Source: an uncultured Desulfobacterales bacterium (GTDB lineage Bacteria > Desulfobacterota > Desulfobacteria > Desulfobacterales > SpSt-501). Taken from it: a DNA stretch of 64,000 bases. The first letter of the stretch is position 1, and each line of letters starts with the position of its first letter. The translations under genes and the position numbers were made by a program. Below, in pieces: positions 27,056-36,396 of the stretch. The notes beneath the pieces are model-generated. The model did not search any database. It was not told the DNA's origin and was given only the letters and a program-made list of their open reading frames with translations. The stretch lies in assembly GCA_938048455.1 (NCBI GenBank), contig CALIUY010000021.1, positions 62,001-126,000 on the forward strand. Direction: 5' to 3'.

Positions 27056-28576
27056 TCAGTAGGCCTTGGCGAATACGGCGTGGTGGCGTCCGGGCTGCCC
27101 GCAGGCGATGCAAGGGCCGAGGGCCTCGGTCTCTTCGAAGGGCAGGCAGCGGATGCTGACCGTCAGCGCTTCTTTGATGCGGGCCTCGCAGGCGGCGTCC
27201 CCGCACCACGGCGCCTTCGCAAACCCCCCGTGGATTTCGGGTTTCTCCGCGTTGCGGGGGGTGAAAAACGCCGTGAAGTCCTCCCAGCGGTCGATGCGCC
27301 GCGTGTGGGCCTCGCGGTAGGCGAGCGCCCGGTCGTAGAGCGCCTGTTGGATCTCGTCCAGCAGATCGGGCAGCCGCCGGACGAACTCCTCCCGCGGGAT
27401 CGAGGTCCGCTCCGCGTGCGGTTTGTCCCGGCGCCCGACGAACACGGTGCGATCGCGCACCTCCCGCATGCCGATCTCAACGCGCAGCGGAATGCCCTTC
27501 TTGATCCATTCCCACAGGCGCGCCCCGCCGATGTCCCGCCGGTCGATTTCGACCGCGACCGGGCGTCCGTGATAGCGCAGCGCGGCGAGTTCCCGGGCCA
27601 GCGTCTCGACCGCCTCGGAGATCGCCGCCCGCTCGCCCTCGTTCTTGACGATCGGCAAGAGCACCGCGTGCGCCGAAGCCACCCGCGGGGGGAGCACGAT
27701 GCCGTCATCGTCGCCGTGGGTCATGATCACGCCGCCGATCAGGCGCGTCGAGGCCCCCCAAGAGGTGGTCCAAACGTACTCTTCCTTCTCTTCGGCCGTG
27801 TGGAAGCGGATCTCCGAGGCGCGGGCGAAGTTCTGGCCCAGAAAGTGGGAGGTGCCCGCCTGCAGGGCCTTGCGGTCCTGCATCATCGCCTCGATGCACA
27901 GGGTGTCCACGGCACCCGGAAAGCGCTCGGCCGCGGTCTTGCGCCCTTTGAGCACGGGCATGGCCAGCATCTCCTCGGCCAGCCGGGCGTAGATGTCGAG
28001 CATCATCACCGTGCGCTCCCAGGCTTCCTCACGCGTGGCGTGCGCCGTGTGCCCCTCCTGCCAGAGAAACTCGCTGGTCCGCAGGAAAATGCGCGTGCGC
28101 ATCTCCCAGCGCACGACGTTTCCCCACTGATTGATCAGCACGGGCAGGTCCCGGTAGCTCGCGATCCAGCGGCTGAACGCGTCGGCGATGATCGTCTCCG
28201 AGGTCGGCCGCACGACGAGCGGCTCGGTCAGCCGCCCCGCGGGCACGAGCTGGCCGCCCGCGCTCTTTTCGAGGCGGTGGTGGGTGACCACGGCGCACTC
28301 TTTGGCGAAACCCTCGACGTGGTCGGCTTCCTTCTGCAGGAAGCTGAGCGGGATGAAGAGCGGGAAGTAGGCGTTTTTCACCCCCGTCTCCTTGAACATC
28401 CCGTCCATCGCCTCCATGATGTTCTCCCAAAGGGCGTAGCCCCAAGGTTTGATGATCATGCAGCCGCGCACGGGGGATCGCTCCGCCAAATCCGAGGCCT
28501 TGATCACCTGCTGGTACCATTCCGGGTAGTCTTGGTGGCGTGTGGGAGAAATGGCGGTTTTCGTGGCTTTGCCCAT
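27056..28576 (-). CDS. proS: Prolyl-tRNA synthetase, archaeal/eukaryotic type
   Basis: Charges tRNA-Pro. This 506-residue enzyme is the ProS type 3 (archaeal-like) form, not the usual bacterial form with an inserted editing domain. Evidence: a DYPEWYQQVI N-terminal segment, class II motif RPTSE (motif 2 region follows with RWEMRTR), a C-terminal domain after the anticodon-binding domain with a possible zinc site (CGDAACEA and CIACG), and a C-terminal tyrosine (AKAY), a feature of this type. It lies 21 nt downstream of ispG and 38 nt upstream of rel. Confidence 0.95.
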   Translation of the reverse strand: MGKATKTAISPTRHQDYPEWYQQVIKASDLAERSPVRGCMIIKPWGYALWENIMEAMDGMFKETGVKNAYFPLFIPLSFLQKEADHVEGFAKECAVVTHHRLEKSAGGQLVPAGRLTEPLVVRPTSETIIADAFSRWIASYRDLPVLINQWGNVVRWEMRTRIFLRTSEFLWQEGHTAHATREEAWERTVMMLDIYARLAEEMLAMPVLKGRKTAAERFPGAVDTLCIEAMMQDRKALQAGTSHFLGQNFARASEIRFHTAEEKEEYVWTTSWGASTRLIGGVIMTHGDDDGIVLPPRVASAHAVLLPIVKNEGERAAISEAVETLARELAALRYHGRPVAVEIDRRDIGGARLWEWIKKGIPLRVEIGMREVRDRTVFVGRRDKPHAERTSIPREEFVRRLPDLLDEIQQALYDRALAYREAHTRRIDRWEDFTAFFTPRNAEKPEIHGGFAKAPWCGDAACEARIKEALTVSIRCLPFEETEALGPCIACGQPGRHHAVFAKAY

Positions 28577-28597
28577 CGGCGTTTGCTGTCCTTTCTT

Positions 28598-29722
28598 TCA
28601 GGAATTCCGGCTCTTCCGCGGGTCCGCCGGGCCCTCGGCCGCGCCTTCCGGCCCCTCCGAGCCTTCGGCCGCCAGGCGACGGACCTCCTCGATCAGCGCC
28701 TCGGCCAGGTCCTCCTCGCGGAGGCGGCGGACGATCTTGCCCTTGCGGAAGAGGATCCCCGCCCCCGCCCCGCCGGCGACCCCGACGTCGGCTTCCCGCG
28801 CCTCGCCGGGCCCATTCACGACACAGCCCATCACGGCGACCTTGAGCGGCGCGCGCAGCGGGGCGAGCGCCCGCTCGACCCGCTCCACGAGGGCGAAAAG
28901 ATCGATCCGCGTGCGGCCGCAGGTGGGGCAGGCAATGATTTCCGGACCCCGCCGACGGATGTCGAGCGCGCGCAGGATCTCCCAGCCCGCCCGCACCTCT
29001 TCCTCGGGGTCGCGGGTGAGCGAGACCCGAAGCGTGTCCCCGATGCCTTCGGCGAGGAGGATGCCGATGCCGAGAGCCGACTTGACCAAGCCGCCGATCA
29101 GGGTGCCGGTCTCGGTCACCCCCAGGTGCAAGGGGAGATCGGTCTTGCGGGCGATCAGCCGATAGGCGGCGAGGGTGCGCGGGACGTCGGAAGCCTTGAG
29201 CGACACCTTGAGATCGTGGAAATCCCACCCGCGGATCCGGTCGATGTGCCGGAGCGCGCTTTCCACCATCCCCTCGGCCGTCACCCCATGGTATTGGCGG
29301 ACGATCGATTTTTCAAGCGACCCCGCGTTCACTCCGATGCGGATCGGAATCCCCCGGTCGCGCGCGCAGGCGACCACCTCCCGCACGCGGCGGGCGGCCC
29401 CGATGTTTCCCGGGTTGATGCGCAGGGCGTCGGCGCCGGCCCGGGCGGCACGTACGGCCAAACGATGGTCGAAGTGAATGTCGGCGACGACGGGGAGCGA
29501 AACCTCGGCCTTGATGCGGCCGATCGCCTCGGCGGCCTCCGGGTCGGGAACGGCCACACGCACGATTTCGCAGCCGGCCGCTTCGAGCCGCCGGATCTGC
29601 CGCACCGTGGCGGCGACGTCCGCCGTCGGCGTATTGGTCATCGATTGTACCGCAATCGGCGCCCCGCCGCCGACCGCGACCCGCCCGATGTGGATCTGCC
29701 GTGAGTCTCGCCGGATCGGCAT
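28598..29722 (-). CDS. ispG: 4-hydroxy-3-methylbut-2-en-1-yl diphosphate synthase
   Basis: A 4Fe-4S enzyme of the MEP isoprenoid pathway that reduces MEcPP to HMBPP. The 374-residue protein has the TIM-barrel N-terminal part (VQSMTNTPTADVAATV, ADIHFDHRLA) and the C-terminal cluster-binding cysteines in IIACPTCGR and VMGCVVNGPGE. The final ~25 residues are an Ala/Glu/Pro-rich tail. The ATG at 29722 is preceded by AAAGGA. It heads the ispG-proS-rel group and is divergent from the tandem-repeat protein gene. Confidence 0.95.
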   Translation of the reverse strand: MPIRRDSRQIHIGRVAVGGGAPIAVQSMTNTPTADVAATVRQIRRLEAAGCEIVRVAVPDPEAAEAIGRIKAEVSLPVVADIHFDHRLAVRAARAGADALRINPGNIGAARRVREVVACARDRGIPIRIGVNAGSLEKSIVRQYHGVTAEGMVESALRHIDRIRGWDFHDLKVSLKASDVPRTLAAYRLIARKTDLPLHLGVTETGTLIGGLVKSALGIGILLAEGIGDTLRVSLTRDPEEEVRAGWEILRALDIRRRGPEIIACPTCGRTRIDLFALVERVERALAPLRAPLKVAVMGCVVNGPGEAREADVGVAGGAGAGILFRKGKIVRRLREEDLAEALIEEVRRLAAEGSEGPEGAAEGPADPRKSRNS

Positions 29723-29844
29723 CCCGTGTTCCTTTTTTTCCCGCCGCCTTGCCTCCAAGAACCGGATATGGTATCAGGCCGTAAGCCTTCACCGGCCGGT
29801 CGCCCCTGCCTCGGGGGTCGGACCGGCGCCTCCGGGAGGAAGCC

Positions 29845-30270
29845 ATGCCTGCAGACGACCCGCGAAAGGAATCGGCCCTCGACCCTGCGGCGGTCCCCGG
29901 TCTGGAGGATGCGCTGCGGCGGGAAGCGCCCGAGAATCGCCTTTCCTGTGAGCAAGCCTTCGCCCTCGCCGAGCGCTTCCGGACGGCTCCGCTCGAGGTC
30001 GGGCGCGCGGCCGACCGTTTGGGGGTCCGCCTCATCCGCTGCCAGCTCGGGCTTTTCGGTTACCTGCCCGAGAAAAAGATCGTCAAGCCCGCGGCTCTCG
30101 TCGAGCCGGCGCTGGAGCAAGCGATCCGCGAGGCGCGGGTCGACGGGCGGCTTCCCTGCCGCGCGGCCTGGGAGATCGCCGCGCGCTTGCGGCTTCCGCG
30201 TCTTGCCGTCAGCGCGGCCTGCGAGGCCCTCGAGGTCCGCATCAAACCCTGCCAGCTCGGCGCCTTCTGA
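29845..30270 (+). CDS. Small protein of two tandem repeats, unknown function
   Basis: A 141-residue protein I cannot assign. It is an internal duplication: residues about 23-71 and 92-141 align, each with a basic/acidic helix, an RLSC/RLPC element, an Ala-rich helix, a predicted second helix ending in LGVRL or LEVRI, and a closing C-Q-L-G-x-F motif (CQLGLF and CQLGAF). Each repeat could be a three-helix, winged-helix-like unit with two conserved cysteines; that is inference. No signal peptide or membrane helix. It is flanked by ispG (divergent) and a metallo-hydrolase (convergent), so it stands alone. The ATG at 29845 follows a GGAGGAAG site. Confidence 0.75.
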   Translation: MPADDPRKESALDPAAVPGLEDALRREAPENRLSCEQAFALAERFRTAPLEVGRAADRLGVRLIRCQLGLFGYLPEKKIVKPAALVEPALEQAIREARVDGRLPCRAAWEIAARLRLPRLAVSAACEALEVRIKPCQLGAF

Positions 30271-30319
30271 GGGACGTCCCCCCCCCGGGAGCTCCCTCCC
30301 CCGCGGAGAGCGACGTCGG

Positions 30320-30952
30320 CTACCTCAACCGCAGACCGACGAAAGGATTGGTGCGCTTTTCCTCGCCGATCGTGGTCTCCGGCCCATGGCCGGTGAAGAC
30401 GCGCACCTCGTCGGGCAGCCGGAAGAGCTTCTCCTGGATGCTGCGGCGAAGGGCCTCGAAATCCCCCCCCGGAAAATCGGTCCGCCCCACGGAGCCGGCG
30501 AACAGGGTGTCGCCCACGAAGAGGCAGCCGTCGGCGTAAAAGGACACCCCCCCGGGCGTGTGGCCGGGGGTGTGGATCACCTGCAGCCTCAGATCGCCCA
30601 CGGCAACGGTCTCCCCCTCGTCGATCAGCCGGTCGGGGTCGGGGGAGTTCTCCGCCGCCATCCCCCAGGCCGCCGCCGTGCGGGCGAGCAGCCGCAGCAT
30701 GGGGGCGTCGAGGGCGTGGATCAGGATCGGAGCCCCGGTCGACTGCTTCAGCCGCCGGTTGGCGCCGACGTGGTCGAAATGGCCGTGGGTGTTCAAAATG
30801 TGGCTCACGGTCAGACCCCGCTCGGCGAGCGCGAAGAGAATGCGGTCGGCCTCGTCTCCGGGGTCGATGACCGCGGCCTGCCGGGTCCGTTCACACCCGA
30901 CGATGAAGCAGTTGGCCTGCAGCGGGCCCACGGCAAGCTGTCGAATGATCAT
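30320..30952 (-). CDS. Metallo-beta-lactamase-fold hydrolase, glyoxalase II-like
   Basis: A 210-residue MBL-fold protein with the binuclear metal motif THGHFDH (H56, H58, D60, H61), a further His in HTPGHTPGG, an Asp in FVGDTLF and a terminal GHG. It resembles the small, single-domain YcbL/glyoxalase II type that hydrolyses thioesters such as S-lactoylglutathione; the substrate here is unproven. It overlaps nusB by 4 nt at its start and ends the riboflavin gene string. Confidence 0.88.
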   Translation of the reverse strand: MIIRQLAVGPLQANCFIVGCERTRQAAVIDPGDEADRILFALAERGLTVSHILNTHGHFDHVGANRRLKQSTGAPILIHALDAPMLRLLARTAAAWGMAAENSPDPDRLIDEGETVAVGDLRLQVIHTPGHTPGGVSFYADGCLFVGDTLFAGSVGRTDFPGGDFEALRRSIQEKLFRLPDEVRVFTGHGPETTIGEEKRTNPFVGLRLR

Positions 30953-31581
30953 CGCCGTCCTCCTGTCGCATCCTTTTTTTCCCCGTTCCGCGTTCCCCGG
31001 GGGCGGACATAGCGCCGCCGGGGCTTCTCCGCCCCTTCCGTCGGCGCGTCGCCTCGGTCCCCCGAGGTTTCCTGCAGGCATTCCCGGGGGGGCTCTTCGA
31101 GCTCGGCCGGCGGGAGATCCCGCCCTTGCGGCGGGAACCCGGTTTCCTCCTCGGGTTCGGGCTCCTCGATTTCGCCTCGTTCAAGGGCAAGCCGGACGCG
31201 GTCCACGATGCCGTTGATGAAGGCCCCGGACTCCTCGCCGCCGTATTTCTTGCCGATCTCGACCGCCTCGTCGATGGCGACACGGGGGGGGATGTCCGCG
31301 CACCAGAGCATCTCGTAGAGCGCAATCCGCATCACGTTGCGGTCGACCCCGGCCATGCGCTCAAGGCTCCAGTTTTCCGAGTAGCGCGCGATCAAGCGGT
31401 CGAGGATCCCCCGCCGCCGAAGCACGCCGTGCACGAGCCGTTCAAAATGGGGCACGGCCTCGGGTTTGGGGGCGAAGCCGGCGCGGAAGCGCGCGAGCGC
31501 TCCGGGCGTGAATTCCCCGCCGTGATCCATGAAAAAGAGCGCCTGCAGGGCGGCTTCGCGCGCTTGGCGACGGGCGCCCAT
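30949..31581 (-). CDS. nusB: Transcription antitermination factor NusB with C-terminal extension
   Basis: NusB binds boxA RNA with S10 (NusE) in rRNA antitermination. Residues 1 to about 140 are a full NusB domain (RRQAREAALQALFFMD, IALYEML, NEA-type VAIDEAVEIGKKYG, FINGIVDRV). It is followed by an unusual ~65-residue tail, acidic and Pro-rich first and basic at the end, not found in typical NusB. Located 5 nt after ribH, a common nusB-ribH pairing, and overlapping the hydrolase gene. Confidence 0.92.
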   Translation of the reverse strand: MGARRQAREAALQALFFMDHGGEFTPGALARFRAGFAPKPEAVPHFERLVHGVLRRRGILDRLIARYSENWSLERMAGVDRNVMRIALYEMLWCADIPPRVAIDEAVEIGKKYGGEESGAFINGIVDRVRLALERGEIEEPEPEEETGFPPQGRDLPPAELEEPPRECLQETSGDRGDAPTEGAEKPRRRYVRPRGTRNGEKKDATGGRR

Positions 31582-31586
31582 CGGCT

Positions 31587-32051
31587 TCAGAGCCGCTCGA
31601 AGAGGTTCGCCATCTCGACCGCGGCCATGGCCGCGCTGAACCCCTTGTTGTCGAGCTTGGTTCCGGCCCGCTCGATCGCCTGCTCGATCGTGTCCACGGT
31701 GATCACCCCGAAGATCACCGGCAACCCCGTCTCCATCATGACCGCGGCGATCCCCTTGGAGGTCTCGGCCGCGACGTAGTCGAAATGCGGCGTTGCCCCG
31801 CGGATCACGGCCCCCAGGCAGATCACGGCGTGGAACCGGCCGCTCGCCGCCAGCCGCTTCGCCGCCAGCGGGATCTCGAAGGCGCCCGGGACCTTGACGA
31901 TCTCGATGTCGCCCTCGCGCGCCCCGCAGCGCTGGAGCGCATCGAGCGCGCCCTCGAGCAGTTTGCCGGTGATGAAATCGTTGTAGCGGCTGGCGACGAT
32001 CGCGAAATGCTTGCCCTCCGCCTGCAGGTGCCCTTCGATGACCTTCGGCAT
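31587..32051 (-). CDS. ribH: 6,7-dimethyl-8-ribityllumazine synthase
   Basis: Condenses ArP with 3,4-dihydroxy-2-butanone 4-phosphate to give lumazine, the penultimate step of riboflavin synthesis. The 154-residue protein has the substrate-binding [19 protein letters not shown] and the [10 protein letters not shown] segment with the catalytic His. Family length. It lies between ribBA (37 nt upstream) and nusB (5 nt downstream). Confidence 0.96.
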   Translation of the reverse strand: MPKVIEGHLQAEGKHFAIVASRYNDFITGKLLEGALDALQRCGAREGDIEIVKVPGAFEIPLAAKRLAASGRFHAVICLGAVIRGATPHFDYVAAETSKGIAAVMMETGLPVIFGVITVDTIEQAIERAGTKLDNKGFSAAMAAVEMANLFERL

Positions 32052-32088
32052 GCTGGCCTCCGCTTCGCCTCCCCCGGCGCTCGGGGGG

Positions 32089-33303
32089 TCATGGGGTTTT
32101 TTCGATCGACAGCAGGTGTCCCATCTTGAACTTCTTGCACTCGAGGTAGCACTTGTTGAACTCGTTGGCCTCGACTTCGATCGGGACCTGCTCCACGATG
32201 CTCAGGCCGTAGCCTTCCAGACCGATCATCTTGCGCGGGTTGTTGGTGAGCAGCCGCATGCGCCGCACCCCGAGATCGGCCAAGATCTGGGCCCCGATGC
32301 CGTAATTGCGCATGTCCGGCTGAAAACCGAGCTGCAGGTTCGCCTCGACCGTGTCCAGGCCCTGCTCCTGCAAGGCGTAAGCGCGGATCTTGTTCACCAA
32401 ACCGATGCCGCGCCCTTCCTGCCGGATGTAGAGCAGCACGCCGCTGCCCTCCTCTTCCATCATGGCCAGCGCCCGGTGCAGCTGGGGGCCGCAATCGCAG
32501 CGCAGCGACCCGAAAATATCCCCGGTCAGGCACTCCGAATGCACCCGCACGAGCACGGGCCGCTCCGGATCGATCCGCCCCTTGACCATGGCGAAATGCA
32601 GGAAGTCGTCGATGTCGTTCTCGTAGACCACCGCCCGGAATTCCCCGGCGATTACCGTCGGAATCGTCGCCTCGGCCACGCGGTGGACGAAGGACTCGGT
32701 GCGCATGCGGTACTCGATCAGGTCGGTGATCGTGCAGATCCCGATGCCGTGCTCGCGACTGATCGCCTGCAGGACGGCCGTGCGGGCCATCGAGCCGTCC
32801 TCGTCGAGAATGCCGCAGATCACGCCCGCGGGGGTGAGGCCCGCCAGCCGCGCCAGATCCACCGAGCCCTCGGTCTGACCGGTGCGGACGATGACCCCGC
32901 CCTCGCGCGCCATAAGGGGGAATACGTGTCCCGGCCGCACGAGATCCTCCGGGCGGGCGCCGGGGGCGACCGCGGTGCGGATCGTGTGCGCACGGTCGGC
33001 GGCCGAAAGGCCGGAGGTGATCCCGGTGCGCGCGTCGACCGAGACGGTGAATCCGGTCCCGTAGCGCGAGGTGTTGTTTTCGACCATCGGGGGCAGGTCG
33101 AGGGCTTTGGCCTTGGCGCGCGTCAGCGAAAGGCAAATCAGGCCGCGTCCGGTACGGGCCATGAAATTGACGGCCTCGGGGGTGACCTTTTCCGCCGCCA
33201 TGCAGAAATCCCCTTCGGATTCCGGATCGCGCCCGTCGGCGAGAATGACCATCCTGCCGCGGCGGATCTCCTCGAGGGTCTCCTCGATGCTCAGGTAGTT
33301 CAT
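32089..33303 (-). CDS. ribBA: Bifunctional DHBP synthase / GTP cyclohydrolase II
   Basis: A 404-residue fusion of the two entry enzymes of riboflavin synthesis. The N-terminal half (about 1-200) is RibB, making 3,4-dihydroxy-2-butanone 4-phosphate from ribulose 5-phosphate ([11 protein letters not shown] acidic loop, HxxP-type region, REHG). The C-terminal half is RibA with three zinc cysteines in [15 protein letters not shown] and the RQEGRGIGL motif. The acidic-loop sequence [11 protein letters not shown] departs somewhat from the usual DDEDRENEGD. It sits between ribE and ribH in a complete rib set. Confidence 0.95.
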   Translation of the reverse strand: MNYLSIEETLEEIRRGRMVILADGRDPESEGDFCMAAEKVTPEAVNFMARTGRGLICLSLTRAKAKALDLPPMVENNTSRYGTGFTVSVDARTGITSGLSAADRAHTIRTAVAPGARPEDLVRPGHVFPLMAREGGVIVRTGQTEGSVDLARLAGLTPAGVICGILDEDGSMARTAVLQAISREHGIGICTITDLIEYRMRTESFVHRVAEATIPTVIAGEFRAVVYENDIDDFLHFAMVKGRIDPERPVLVRVHSECLTGDIFGSLRCDCGPQLHRALAMMEEEGSGVLLYIRQEGRGIGLVNKIRAYALQEQGLDTVEANLQLGFQPDMRNYGIGAQILADLGVRRMRLLTNNPRKMIGLEGYGLSIVEQVPIEVEANEFNKCYLECKKFKMGHLLSIEKTP

Positions 33304-33332
33304 CGTGAGGTCGCGCTTTCCCCTGCGGTCCC

Positions 33333-33992
33333 CTAGCGGAGGAATCCCGCCCGGGCGAGCTGCTCGAGGCTCAGACCCGCAGCCGAAGCGTCCTCGGGCT
33401 CCGAGCGGCGCCGCAGGAATCGTTCGACGTATTTTCCGATCAGGTCCGTTTCGATGTTCACGGCCTGACCGACTTCCTTGAAACCGAGCGTGGTCCAGGA
33501 GGCCGTATGGGGAATGACCGCCACTTCGAAGCGTTCCCGTTCCAGCCGATTGATCGTGAGGCTGACGCCGTCGACGGCGACCGATCCCTTGGGGATCATC
33601 CCGCGGGTGAGCTCCGGGGGAACCCGGAAAGCGAGACGCAGGGCGTTGCCCTCGCGCCCGCGGGATTCGAGGCGTCCGGTCCCGTCCACATGGCCCGAGA
33701 CGAGGTGGCCGTCCAGCCGGTCCCCGAGGCGAAGCGCCCGTTCCAAATTCACCCGCTCGCCCGGGCGCAGGCTGCCGAAGGTCGTCCGCGCCAGGGTCTC
33801 CGGGGAAACGTCCGCCTCGAGGCTCCGTCCCGCAAGCCGCACCACGGTGAGGCAGGCGCCGTTCACGCAGAGGCTGTCGCCGATGCGGGTCCCCTCGAGA
33901 CCGAAATCGGCCTCGATCGCCAGGCGCGCCCCGGATCCCGCCGGCTGCACGGCGCGCACCGTCCCCATGCCTTCGATGATCCCCGTGAACAT
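33333..33992 (-). CDS. ribE: Riboflavin synthase, alpha subunit
   Basis: Dismutates two molecules of 6,7-dimethyl-8-ribityllumazine to riboflavin. The 219-residue protein begins MFTGIIEGMGTV and has two lumazine-binding repeats (about 1-97 and 98-200), including NGACLTV and DGVSLTIN. Length is normal for the family with a slightly longer C-terminus. It lies 37 nt after ribD and 29 nt before ribBA. Confidence 0.96.
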   Translation of the reverse strand: MFTGIIEGMGTVRAVQPAGSGARLAIEADFGLEGTRIGDSLCVNGACLTVVRLAGRSLEADVSPETLARTTFGSLRPGERVNLERALRLGDRLDGHLVSGHVDGTGRLESRGREGNALRLAFRVPPELTRGMIPKGSVAVDGVSLTINRLERERFEVAVIPHTASWTTLGFKEVGQAVNIETDLIGKYVERFLRRRSEPEDASAAGLSLEQLARAGFLR

Positions 33993-34029
33993 CGTTCCCC
34001 ACTCGGCGGCGAAAGCGCCGCCTCCTTCA

Positions 34030-35193
34030 TCATAAGCCCTCGCCGCCCGGGGGCAAAGAGCCGCCCAGAGCTGTTTCGCCCCCCCCCCCGCCCGGCGCAG
34101 GGTAGCCGGCGATCAGGAGATCTTCCCCGCATCGCCGCAGCTGCGTCCGCTGCAGGCGGATCGCCCCCCCGACCGCGTCGATCCCCGGCCCGGAGCAGAC
34201 GGGAACCCCGTCGTCGCCGGCAAAGAGGATCGGCGCGATGAAAAAATAGGCCTTGTCCACGATCCCGGCCCGGAACGCCGAGGCGAACACCCGGCTTCCG
34301 CCCTCGATCAGAAGCGACATCACCCCGAGCCCCCCGAGGTGCGCGAGCAGCGCCGACCAGTCGATGCGTCCCCCCGGCGCCGGGCATTCGATCACCCGCA
34401 CCCCGGGCCGTTCGATCTTCTCCCGGGTGGCCGCGGAAACGCCCTCCGCCGCCACGACGAGGGTCTCGGCGGAAGAGCGGTGGTTCAACACCCGCGCCGC
34501 AAGAGGGATCCGCAGACCCGGATCGAGGATGACGCGCAGGGGGTCCTTGCCGGGCCGGCCGCCGGCACGCCGCGTCGTCAGCTGCGGGTCGTCGGCGATC
34601 ACCGTGCCGACACCGACCAGGATCGCATCCGCGGCGTGCCGGAGTTCGTGAACGCGGGCGCGCGCTTTCTCCCCCGTGATCCAGCGGGCATCCCCCGTGC
34701 GCGTGGCGATGCGGCCGTCCAGAGTGGCCGCGCACTTGACGGTGACGAAAGGCCGACCGGTGCAACAGTGCTTGAAGAAGGCCTCGTTCAGGCGCGCGGC
34801 CGCCTCCTCGAGAACCCCGAGGACCACCTCCACCCCCCGGGCGGCGAGGAAATCCGCCCCCCCGCCCGGGACCCGCGGGTTGGGGTCCCTCACGGCGATC
34901 ACGACCTTGCGGATCCCGGCCGCCAGAATCTTGTGGGTGCACGGGGGGGTGCGACCCAAGTGGTTGCAGGGTTCGAGCGTCACGTAGAGCTCGGCCCCCC
35001 GGGCCCGTTCGCCGGCCGCCTCGATCGCCCGCACCTCGGCGTGCGGCCCGCCGGCCGCCTGATGAAAGCCCTCGCCGACGATCCGCCCCCTGCGCACCAC
35101 CACCGCCCCGACCATGGGGTTGGGCGAGGTCGTCCCCCGGCCCCGTGCGGCCAGTTGGAGGGCCCGGCGCATGAAACGTTCGTCGGGGTTCAT
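34030..35193 (-). CDS. ribD: Bifunctional pyrimidine deaminase/reductase RibD
   Basis: Catalyses the second and third steps of riboflavin synthesis. The 387-residue protein has an N-terminal deaminase domain with zinc ligands in PHAEVRAI and PCNHLGRTPPC, and a C-terminal reductase domain (about 150-365) with VKCAATLDGR and LIEGGSRV. The final ~15 residues are glycine-rich. Its start overlaps nrdR by 4 nt (ATGA). No FMN riboswitch can be fitted ahead of it because there is no leader; control may come from further upstream. Confidence 0.95.
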   Translation of the reverse strand: MNPDERFMRRALQLAARGRGTTSPNPMVGAVVVRRGRIVGEGFHQAAGGPHAEVRAIEAAGERARGAELYVTLEPCNHLGRTPPCTHKILAAGIRKVVIAVRDPNPRVPGGGADFLAARGVEVVLGVLEEAAARLNEAFFKHCCTGRPFVTVKCAATLDGRIATRTGDARWITGEKARARVHELRHAADAILVGVGTVIADDPQLTTRRAGGRPGKDPLRVILDPGLRIPLAARVLNHRSSAETLVVAAEGVSAATREKIERPGVRVIECPAPGGRIDWSALLAHLGGLGVMSLLIEGGSRVFASAFRAGIVDKAYFFIAPILFAGDDGVPVCSGPGIDAVGGAIRLQRTQLRRCGEDLLIAGYPAPGGGGGETALGGSLPPGGEGL

Positions 35194-35699
35194 CGCGTCC
35201 CGATCGACCCGGCCGGATCGGCTTTTTCCTCGAGAGGAGAAGGCTTTTCGCTGCTGAGCAGTTTTTTCAGCTCGAGCACGAAATCGTGGACGTCCTTGAA
35301 CTCGCGGTAGACCGAGGCGAAGCGCACATAGGCCACGTCGTCGAGCTCGTGCAGTTTGGCCATGATCTTTTCCCCGATCACCGAGGAAGGGATTTCCTTT
35401 TCCTCGCTCTCGCGCAGATCGCGCTCGAGTTCGTCGATGAAGGCCTCGATGAGATTCAGGCTGATGTTGCGTTTCTCGCAGGCCTTGAGCATCCCCGTGC
35501 GCACCTTTTCGCGGTTGAACAGCTCGCGGCGCCCGTCCTTTTTCACGATCAGAATCGGGATCTCCTCGATGTGCTCATAGGTCGTGAAACGGCGGCTGCA
35601 GGCCAGGCATTCGCGGCGGCGGCGGATCACGCTCGCATCCTTGCTCAGGCGGCTGTCGATCACCCGGTTCTCGATTTCACCGCAGAACGGGCATTTCAT
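35190..35699 (-). CDS. nrdR: Transcriptional repressor NrdR
   Basis: An ATP/dATP-sensing repressor of ribonucleotide reductase genes. The 169-residue protein has the zinc ribbon at its start (CPFCG with CLACSRRF, about 3-36) and the ATP-cone domain (about 49-135, starting [17 protein letters not shown]). The tail after residue 145 is slightly longer than usual. It overlaps ribD and the dCMP deaminase gene by 4 nt each, a frequent nrdR-ribD arrangement. Confidence 0.96.
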   Translation of the reverse strand: MKCPFCGEIENRVIDSRLSKDASVIRRRRECLACSRRFTTYEHIEEIPILIVKKDGRRELFNREKVRTGMLKACEKRNISLNLIEAFIDELERDLRESEEKEIPSSVIGEKIMAKLHELDDVAYVRFASVYREFKDVHDFVLELKKLLSSEKPSPLEEKADPAGSIGTR

Positions 35700-36259
35700 C
35701 TCCCCCTGCCTTTCCCGGCGGCCGGACGGCCTTCCCGAGCGGGAGAGGCCTTCTTTTCCCCCGGACCCGTCTCCCCGGGGACGGACACGCCTTCGGCCCC
35801 GGCGGTCCCCGCGACCTGCACCATGGGGATCCCCGCCTCCTCGAGCAGGACCCGCGCCAGATCGTCGGCGTACCCGGATTCGTAGTGGATCTTCGTGATT
35901 CCGGCGTTGATGATCATTTTGGCACAGATGGAACAGGGTTGGGTGGTGCAGAAGAGGCTCGCCCCCTTCACCGAAACGCCGTGGTAGGCCGCCTGCAGAA
36001 TCGCGTTCTGCTCGGCATGAATGCCGCGGCAGAGCTCGTGGCGCATTCCGGACTGCACCCCGAGGGTCTCCCGCAGGCAGCCGACCTCGGCACAGTGGCG
36101 GATCCCGGTCGGAGCTCCGTTGTAGCCGGTGGAGAGAATGCGTTTGTCCTTGACGATCACCGCCCCCACCGCCCGGCGCAGGCAGGTCGTGCGCCGGGCG
36201 ACCAGGCGGGTGATATCCATGAAGTAAGTCTCCCAGCTCGGCCGTTGCCCGGTGGGCAT
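35696..36259 (-). CDS. Deoxycytidylate (dCMP) deaminase
   Basis: Converts dCMP to dUMP for thymidylate supply. The 187-residue protein has zinc-site motifs HAEQNAI and [11 protein letters not shown] and the dCMP-deaminase-type [12 protein letters not shown] stretch. The C-terminal ~40 residues (after the YESGYADD core) are a Gly/Pro/Lys-rich tail not needed in the family. It overlaps nrdR by 4 nt, consistent with joint nucleotide control. ComEB-like competence proteins share the fold, but the context favours dCMP deaminase. Confidence 0.92.
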   Translation of the reverse strand: MPTGQRPSWETYFMDITRLVARRTTCLRRAVGAVIVKDKRILSTGYNGAPTGIRHCAEVGCLRETLGVQSGMRHELCRGIHAEQNAILQAAYHGVSVKGASLFCTTQPCSICAKMIINAGITKIHYESGYADDLARVLLEEAGIPMVQVAGTAGAEGVSVPGETGPGEKKASPAREGRPAAGKGRGR

Positions 36260-36396
36260 GGGGCGATCCTCAGGCTCTCCTTGGCGACGTAGGCACGCGG
36301 GTGAACCTCCGCGGCGCTAACCGCCTGGAATGGAAAGAATCATTCTATCCGCAGGGCCGTTCTGCCGCAAGAGAAAAAACCGCGGTCTTCCGGAGG

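Noticed and set aside
35194-35700. Possible FMN riboswitch ahead of the riboflavin genes
   Set aside because: ribD overlaps nrdR by 4 nt, so there is no leader to hold a riboswitch, and I see no FMN-element sequence elsewhere in the string.
36360-36396. Possible intrinsic terminator after fabF (T6 tract on the minus strand)
   Set aside because: Only about 3 bp of stem can be paired before the T-tract, too weak to support a call.
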